Positions 59,065-64,000 of a stretch of DNA of 64,000 nt are shown here, one piece after another; the stretch's first letter is position 1, and every line of letters starts with the position of its first letter. Location: positions 1-64,000 of the forward strand of contig JADWMM010000002.1 in assembly GCA_015978205.1 (NCBI GenBank), given 5' to 3'. The translations under genes were made by a program, and so were the position numbers. This stretch comes from Alkaliphilus sp. NP8 (GTDB taxonomy: Bacteria > Bacillota > Clostridia > Peptostreptococcales > Natronincolaceae). Under the pieces are notes generated by a model. The model did no database searches. It had not been told where the DNA came from and was given only the letters and a program-made list of their open reading frames with translations.

Positions 59065-59775
59065 TTATATTATTATTTCGCCTTCAATAAATTTCTTAGT
59101 CGTAGAATGCTTTGGGCTATTAAAAAGTCTATCTGTTTTTTCTATTTCTATAATTTTTCCTTTATTCATAAATGCAACTTCCTTGCAAAGTCTTTTACTT
59201 TGCCCAAGATTATGGGTAATTATAATTACTGTAGAATTATTTTCCTTATGAAATTTTTTTATAGCTTCTTCCATTACTAGAATAGAATTAGGATCAATAT
59301 TAGCAGTAGGCTCATCCAATAATAAAAGAGAGGGTTTAATTACTATAGCTCTAGCCAAAGCTACTTTTTGAGCTTCTCCTCCTGATAATGTCCATGCTTT
59401 TTGATTCTTTAAACTTTCAATTCCTATGAAATCCATTACTTCTATAACTCGTTTTTCTATTTCTTTTCTTTCTACATTTCTTATTTTTAAAGGATAAGCT
59501 ATATTATTAAATACAGTACTTCTTAATAAGTAAGGTTTTTGAAATACTAATGTCATATGTTTTTGTATTTTAGATGAAAACTTATTGTTGTCATAATAAA
59601 TAGAACCAGAACTTGCTTTTATCAATCCTGCAATAGTTTTTATTAATGTACTTTTTCCAGCACCATTTGGCCCTATAATACCTAGTAAGCTCCCAGCTTG
59701 TATAGTTAAATTCTCTATATTTAATACAGGTTGTCCTTCATAATATTTCTGCAAATTGTTAATATTTAAGTTCAT
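59065..59775 (-). CDS. tupC: Tungstate-type ABC transporter ATP-binding protein
   Basis: A 236-residue ATPase with Walker A GPNGAGKSTLIK, signature LSGGEAQKVALARA, Walker B LLLLDEPTAN and switch IITHNLGQSKRL. The sequence and coupling to a TupB-type permease point to tungstate (or molybdate) uptake. It ends the operon. It matches the need of the DMSO-reductase-like enzyme upstream for Mo or W. Confidence 0.85.
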   Translation of the reverse strand: MNLNINNLQKYYEGQPVLNIENLTIQAGSLLGIIGPNGAGKSTLIKTIAGLIKASSGSIYYDNNKFSSKIQKHMTLVFQKPYLLRSTVFNNIAYPLKIRNVERKEIEKRVIEVMDFIGIESLKNQKAWTLSGGEAQKVALARAIVIKPSLLLLDEPTANIDPNSILVMEEAIKKFHKENNSTVIIITHNLGQSKRLCKEVAFMNKGKIIEIEKTDRLFNSPKHSTTKKFIEGEIII

Positions 59776-59777
59776 AA

Positions 59778-60467
59778 CTAATCCTCCTGCTGCAATTTAT
59801 ATAATAGAGAATTTATAATAAAAGATAGGGATAGCAAAACTATTCCTATAGCTATTGCCATTTCATAATCTCCCATATTTCTTAACATTGCAATTGTAGT
59901 AGTCATAACTCTAGTATGTCCTTTTATATTTCCACCTACTATCATTACAGCACCAACTTCAGATATAGCTCTGCCGTATCCTGTAACAATTGAAGAAAAA
60001 ATATAAACTCTAAGCTCTTTAATTAAAAGAAATAGAGTTTGTATTTTATTTGCTCCTAGTGTATAGGCTAAATTTTTAATTTCTTCACCCTTTTCTTTTG
60101 TTCCATTATAAATACCTCCTGCTATAATAGGAGTTACTAAACAAATCTGTGCTATTATCATAGCTATAGGAGTATATGTTATGCCTAACCTTCCTAATGG
60201 GCCACTTCTAGATATTAATAAATATATAACTAGACCAACTATTACTGGCGGTAAGCTCATCATAGTATATAATCCACGAACTATTATTTTCTTTACCTTA
60301 AATGATTTTATTCCTAATATAATTCCAAAAGGTATGGCTAACAAACTGGAAATTAAAGTAGATGCTAAAGACACGTAAAGCGATAGCCCTACAATACTAT
60401 ATATTTCTTTATCAAATGATAACAGTAAGTATATTGCATTTTTAAAGCCTTCTAAAATAGCTTCCAC
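59778..60467 (-). CDS. tupB: Tungstate-type ABC transporter permease
   Basis: A 229-residue permease with about five or six helices. YVSLASTLISSLLAIPFGIILG and the EAA-like loop with ISEVGAVMIVGGNIKGHTRVMTT are typical of TupB/WtpB. The start is GTG, 12 bases after AGGAGG, a long spacing. No substrate-binding gene (tupA) is found next to it, where it would be expected; the preceding sequence is a mobB remnant. Confidence 0.85.
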   Translation of the reverse strand: MEAILEGFKNAIYLLLSFDKEIYSIVGLSLYVSLASTLISSLLAIPFGIILGIKSFKVKKIIVRGLYTMMSLPPVIVGLVIYLLISRSGPLGRLGITYTPIAMIIAQICLVTPIIAGGIYNGTKEKGEEIKNLAYTLGANKIQTLFLLIKELRVYIFSSIVTGYGRAISEVGAVMIVGGNIKGHTRVMTTTIAMLRNMGDYEMAIAIGIVLLSLSFIINSLLYKLQQED

Positions 60468-60494
60468 GTTAATTTCAAGCCTCCTACAATCTCC

Positions 60495-60753
60495 TTATAT
60501 TTTGAAGAACTTTGCTTCAATCAAATCAACTAGCTCTTTTGTATCTTCAAACCCAAACTGTGGAACATTATTATTAAACTGTGTATCCGTAACAAGTCCA
60601 AATAATTTATGTTCTTTACATAAAAGGTCATCTGCTGCTTCTTTTCTATAAACCTCTAGCTTAGGCTTATTTCCCTTTTTATACCCTTCTGTAATTATAA
60701 TATCAACATTATCAATTTTTTCAAGTATTTTATCTAAGAATATCTGGTATCAT
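60495..60753 (-). pseudogene. mobB: mobB remnant: start codon kept, P-loop half deleted
   Basis: The C-terminal part of MobB, the GTP-binding partner in molybdenum-cofactor nucleotide attachment, is readable: DKILEKIDNVDIIITEGYKK then LEVYRKEAADDLL and a C-terminal helix to TAA at 60495. The ATG at 60751-60753 overlaps the moeA stop as ATGA, as in an intact coupled pair, but after MIPDILR the frame stops, and the MobB body continues in another frame. The N-terminal P-loop region (about 80 residues) is gone. The call rests on DIIITEGYKKG and the moeA neighbour. Confidence 0.75.
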
Positions 60754-61025
60754 TTTAGTACCTCCGAATAATTTAATAATTGAACAGTAATCTTTTGCCC
60801 TTCTTTATATGGGCCTGTGCCAGAAGGAATATAAAATAAAGAGTTAGTCCCAGATAAACTTGAAAGTACTCCTGAACTATGCTTATCAGGAAACTTTGTA
60901 TAATATTTACCATCTTTATAATAAGTATTAACTCTAACAAATCTGTTTTGGCTACTTACTTTAGAAATTTCACTTTCCAACTTAAAGCTGTATTTCTCTG
61001 ATAAAATATAATCACCAAACCACAT
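60750..61025 (-). pseudogene. moeA: moeA remnant: C-terminal domain only
   Basis: A 91-codon frame covering the end of MoeA (molybdenum insertase, normally about 400 residues). FVRVNTYYKDGKYYTKFPD then SSGVLSSLSGTNSLFYIPSG and GQKITVQLL is the pattern of MoeA domain IV. The catalytic body is missing. A stop lies six codons before the ATG and no ribosome site is visible. It follows dmsB by 66 bases, where cofactor genes often sit. Free-standing function is unlikely. Confidence 0.75.
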
Positions 61026-61091
61026 TTTAAATAAGTATTTTCAAATTGTCTCATAATAATATATCTAAAAATAGTCTTATTTTTTACTTAT

Positions 61092-61667
61092 CTATTTGTT
61101 TACGTCTTTATGAGGTACAATAACTAAAGCTGGTTTAGTTGATGGTTCAGGCATGCCATCGATTTTATCCAATGTACCAAATTCTTCTCTTAATTTATCA
61201 ATTTCACCATAGTGTATTGCTCTTACAGGACATGAACCTACACAAACCGGGTCCTTTCCTTGAATTATTTGGTCAACACACAAATCACATTTACCCATTT
61301 TTTTCTTCTCAGTATTCAATACTGGTGCATCATAAGGACATGCTTTTGCACAAGCTTCACATCCTATACAAAATTCCTCATTTATTAAAACAATTCCATC
61401 ATCTTTCCTTTTGTACATTGCTTCTGTAGGACAGGTTTCAACACAAACCGGATTTTCACAATGGTTACAAGATAATGAAGTCCAATAAGAATACACTCTG
61501 TGTTCTATTCCATTACCTGATTCGCTATAACTTCCACCTTCTGTTTCAGTTACCTTCATAAATAATTGACCTACTTTGAGATCATGTTTATCTTTACAAG
61601 CTACCTGGCAAGCTTTACAGCCCATACACATATTTTGTTCTATACAAAATCCTAATTGTTTAGCCAC
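61092..61667 (-). CDS. dmsB: DmsB-like four-cluster ferredoxin subunit
   Basis: A 191-residue electron-transfer subunit with four Cys sets: CMGCKACQVACK, CNHCENPVCVETCP, CIGCEACAKACP and CDLCVDQI...CVGSCP, each for a 4Fe-4S cluster. It passes electrons to the catalytic DmsA-like partner 25 bases upstream. No membrane anchor (dmsC) follows; the next sequence is the moeA remnant, so the quinone or other electron donor link is unknown. Confidence 0.92.
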   Translation of the reverse strand: MAKQLGFCIEQNMCMGCKACQVACKDKHDLKVGQLFMKVTETEGGSYSESGNGIEHRVYSYWTSLSCNHCENPVCVETCPTEAMYKRKDDGIVLINEEFCIGCEACAKACPYDAPVLNTEKKKMGKCDLCVDQIIQGKDPVCVGSCPVRAIHYGEIDKLREEFGTLDKIDGMPEPSTKPALVIVPHKDVNK

Positions 61668-61692
61668 AGTAATTCCTCCCTATCTATATATT

Positions 61693-64000
61693 CTATGCTT
61701 TTTCTACTTGAATTAAATTCGTATGTTGTGGATTTCCTTTTGCTAAAGGAGAAGGTTTATGTGTAGTTAAGGTATTAATACAACCTCTTGTATCTACTCC
61801 TCTTTTATTAGGTGTCCACCAAGCTCCTTGGGAAATACTTGTAACTCCAGGCATAACTTTATTAGTAACTTTAGCTGGTATTTCTACTGTACCACGATCA
61901 TTAAATGCTTTAACTAAAACTCCATCTTTAATACCTCTTACATCTGCATCAATTGGGTTCATCCATACAGTTTGTTGTTCAACTTCTTCTCCCCATGGAT
62001 TATTATCATGTGTAGAATGGCATCTTCTCTTTGTATGATGTCCAATACATTGTAGAGGATATTTTTCTTTAAGTGGGTCTTCTGGACCTTCCCAAGATGA
62101 AATATACTTTGGAATAGCTGGTATCTCTTCTGGAGCGTTCATATCCCATAACCTTTTAGAGAATATCTCTATTTTTCCTGATGGTGTATGGAATGGATTG
62201 TTTTCTGGATCTTCAATTTGTTTCTTAAAAGCAATTAATGGTTCATCAAACTTAAATCTATGCATACCACTTTTCTTAAACTCTTCAAAGGTTGGAAAAT
62301 CAAAATGTTTTTTTCTAGTTTCTTCCACTACCCATCTAGTCCAATCTTCATTCGTTTCATTACCGTCTGTAAATTCATCTCTAATTCCTAGCTTTGCTGC
62401 TACTTCTTTTAACCATTCATATTCAAACTTACATTCAAATGGAGGTTCAACTACTTTGTTTGCATATAAAGCGAAATCACCATATCCCCAAGGTTTTGTT
62501 ATGTTATTTCTTTCAAATACCGTATCCCCTGGAAGTAATATATCAGCAAATTTCGCACTTGGTGTCATAAATATATCACTAACTACAATAAATTCAACTA
62601 GACTTTCATCTGCTAAAATTTCAGCAGTTTTATTACAATCTGAATGTTGATTTATTAGTGCATTTCCTGCAAGATTGAAGATTAATTTAATGTTGCTTGG
62701 TAATTTATCAACACCTCTTACTCCATCCTTAGCAGTCATTTCACTACCTCTTACTATTGCATCTGTCCACAAGAACACAGGAATACTACCTTCAAAAGGA
62801 TTTTTGGGTACCGGAACACCAGGTATACTTATTCTACTTGCATATCCAGCTCCTGAAGCACAACCACCGCTAATACCAACATTACCTGTCATTGTAGCTA
62901 GTATTGTAGCACCTCTAACAATTTGTTCACCATATGCACTTCTTTGAGGCCCCCAACCTTGTATTAAAGCAGCTGGTTTCGTTGTAGCATATTCTCTTGC
63001 GAGTTTTTTAATTGTTTTTGCTGGAACTTTTGTAATCTTTTCAGCCCATTCAGGTGTCTTTTCTATACCATCCTTTTCTCCTAGAATGTACGATTTATAT
63101 GATTCCTTTCCATCAATTCCTTCTGGCATATGTTCTGCATCAAATCCAATTGCATATTTGTCTAAAAATTCCTGATCGTGTAAATCTTCAGTTATCATTA
63201 CATAAGCCATAGCATCCATCATTGCATTATCAGTACCTGGTAAAACAGGAATCCATTCATCTGCCATCCCTATGGCAGTATCACTATACCTAGGATCAAC
63301 AGCTATTATTTTTACACCTGCTTCTTTTGCTTTTCTTAAAGGATACATTGAAGTTCCGAATATTGTTTCAGCTGGGTTATGGCCCCAGAGTATAATCAGT
63401 TTTGAGTTCACATAATCATCAGGAGTATTTCCAGTAGATCCAGTACCATACGTATATGGAGTCGCATTTGATGTTTGGGCAGTACTATAAGTATTATAAT
63501 ATCCTAAGTATCCACCATCTAATGCCAAAAGTCTATTTGCTAAAGTATTACCTCGTATTGCTGCACTTACACCTGTAGCATAATGAACATATCTTGAAGC
63601 TGGACCGTATTGCTCTTTAACTCTCTTAGTTTCACTAGCAATAGTCTCTATAGCTTCTTCCCAGGTAATCCTTTCAAATTTTCCTTCTCCTCTTTTTCCT
63701 ACTCTTTTCATCGGATATTTTAGTCTATCGGGATGGAAGAATGTTTTACGATAAGACCTTCCTCTAACACAAGCTCTTGCTAAAGTAGTGCTACCTTCAT
63801 CTTCGGACCCTTCATCTGTACTCAACCTTATAATTACATCATCTTTAACATGTGCCTTAATAACACATCTCCCACCACAGTTGTTAGAGCCAGAAGTTGG
63901 TATAACTTCTACTCCTTCCTCAACCGCAATTGTTGGTTCACTGGCATTTACATCAGTAGATTCAGATTCCACATCTAAGGCACCTGGTGTACAACCACTT
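61693..64000 (-). CDS. dmsA: DMSO reductase-like molybdo/tungsto-bis-PGD oxidoreductase (N-terminus outside window)
   Basis: The catalytic subunit of a CISM complex, 769 residues visible and open at the right edge. Before a possible GTG at 63972 the frame continues with SGCTPGALD, which looks like the end of a Tat-type signal region with a Cys. Family motifs are NCGGRCVIKAHV, ACVRGRSYRKTFFHPDRLKYP (as in E. coli DmsA), WGHNPAETIFG and QGAWWTPNKRGVD near the C-terminus. The first Cys ligand of the N-terminal cluster is replaced (GSNNC), a variant I recall in related Firmicute enzymes. The substrate (S- or N-oxide, or other) cannot be fixed. Confidence 0.9.
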   Translation of the reverse strand, partial: SGCTPGALDVESESTDVNASEPTIAVEEGVEVIPTSGSNNCGGRCVIKAHVKDDVIIRLSTDEGSEDEGSTTLARACVRGRSYRKTFFHPDRLKYPMKRVGKRGEGKFERITWEEAIETIASETKRVKEQYGPASRYVHYATGVSAAIRGNTLANRLLALDGGYLGYYNTYSTAQTSNATPYTYGTGSTGNTPDDYVNSKLIILWGHNPAETIFGTSMYPLRKAKEAGVKIIAVDPRYSDTAIGMADEWIPVLPGTDNAMMDAMAYVMITEDLHDQEFLDKYAIGFDAEHMPEGIDGKESYKSYILGEKDGIEKTPEWAEKITKVPAKTIKKLAREYATTKPAALIQGWGPQRSAYGEQIVRGATILATMTGNVGISGGCASGAGYASRISIPGVPVPKNPFEGSIPVFLWTDAIVRGSEMTAKDGVRGVDKLPSNIKLIFNLAGNALINQHSDCNKTAEILADESLVEFIVVSDIFMTPSAKFADILLPGDTVFERNNITKPWGYGDFALYANKVVEPPFECKFEYEWLKEVAAKLGIRDEFTDGNETNEDWTRWVVEETRKKHFDFPTFEEFKKSGMHRFKFDEPLIAFKKQIEDPENNPFHTPSGKIEIFSKRLWDMNAPEEIPAIPKYISSWEGPEDPLKEKYPLQCIGHHTKRRCHSTHDNNPWGEEVEQQTVWMNPIDADVRGIKDGVLVKAFNDRGTVEIPAKVTNKVMPGVTSISQGAWWTPNKRGVDTRGCINTLTTHKPSPLAKGNPQHTNLIQVEKA

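Noticed and set aside
61693-63972. Start of the DmsA-like protein at the GTG at 63972
   Set aside because: No ribosome site precedes it and the frame stays open to the window edge with signal-like residues, so the true start is probably outside.

Overview
The window is AT-rich, has strong AGGAGG-type ribosome binding sites and many GTG or TTG starts, and carries spore maturation genes (spmA/spmB), a T-box leader, PyrR attenuators and a cobalamin riboswitch. Together with a glycyl-radical hydroxyproline dehydratase, this points to an anaerobic, spore-forming, amino-acid-fermenting member of the Clostridia (Peptostreptococcaceae/Tissierella-like lifestyle). The species cannot be named from the sequence alone.

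Layout, left to right. (1) 1-7820, minus strand: WYL regulator, cas6, cas8 (CXXC type), cas7, cas5, cas3 and the start of cas4, i.e. a type I-B CRISPR-Cas operon running off the left edge. No CRISPR array lies inside the window. (2) 8002-9197, plus: pyrB behind a leader with two PyrR-type RNA operators, an intrinsic terminator and a possible Shine-Dalgarno switch. (3) 9460-16798, minus: a ten-gene Mrp-type Na+/H+ antiporter operon with three large antiporter-like subunits and a split MrpA C-terminus. (4) 17114-26383, minus: pyrC-pyrF-carA-carB-pyrK-pyrD-pyrE, giving UMP synthesis together with pyrB, again behind a PyrR-type leader. (5) 26479-30800: a YdcF-like protein, a POT peptide transporter, an Xaa-Pro peptidase and a proline iminopeptidase, a likely proline-peptide scavenging set. 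(6) 30914-38683, minus: ileS with an isoleucine T-box, and a 1432-residue 2-hydroxyacyl-CoA dehydratase activase-like protein. (7) 39050-43904: a broken amino acid permease, spmAB, a chemoreceptor and a small Cys-rich protein. (8) 43999-49106: the trans-4-hydroxy-L-proline module (hypE, hypD, proC) with a divergent XRE-cupin regulator. (9) 49235-59054, minus: an eleven-gene cobalamin assembly and uptake operon under a B12 riboswitch, using the alpha-ribazole route (CblT/CblS). (10) 59065-64000, minus: a DMSO-reductase-like molybdo/tungsto-enzyme (A and B subunits), remnants of moeA and mobB, and two genes of a tungstate-type ABC transporter.

The observation I rate highest is a shared theme. 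Both glutamine amidotransferases visible here have lost glutaminase function. CarA carries Ser245 and Asn329 where the catalytic Cys and His belong. CbiP is 292 residues because its whole C-terminal glutaminase domain is missing, while its last helix is kept. Amino acid fermenters live in high ammonium, so both enzymes may run on free ammonia. A second theme is internal deletion: the permease, mobB and cbiP keep one or both gene ends but lack internal segments, and moeA survives only as its C-terminal domain.
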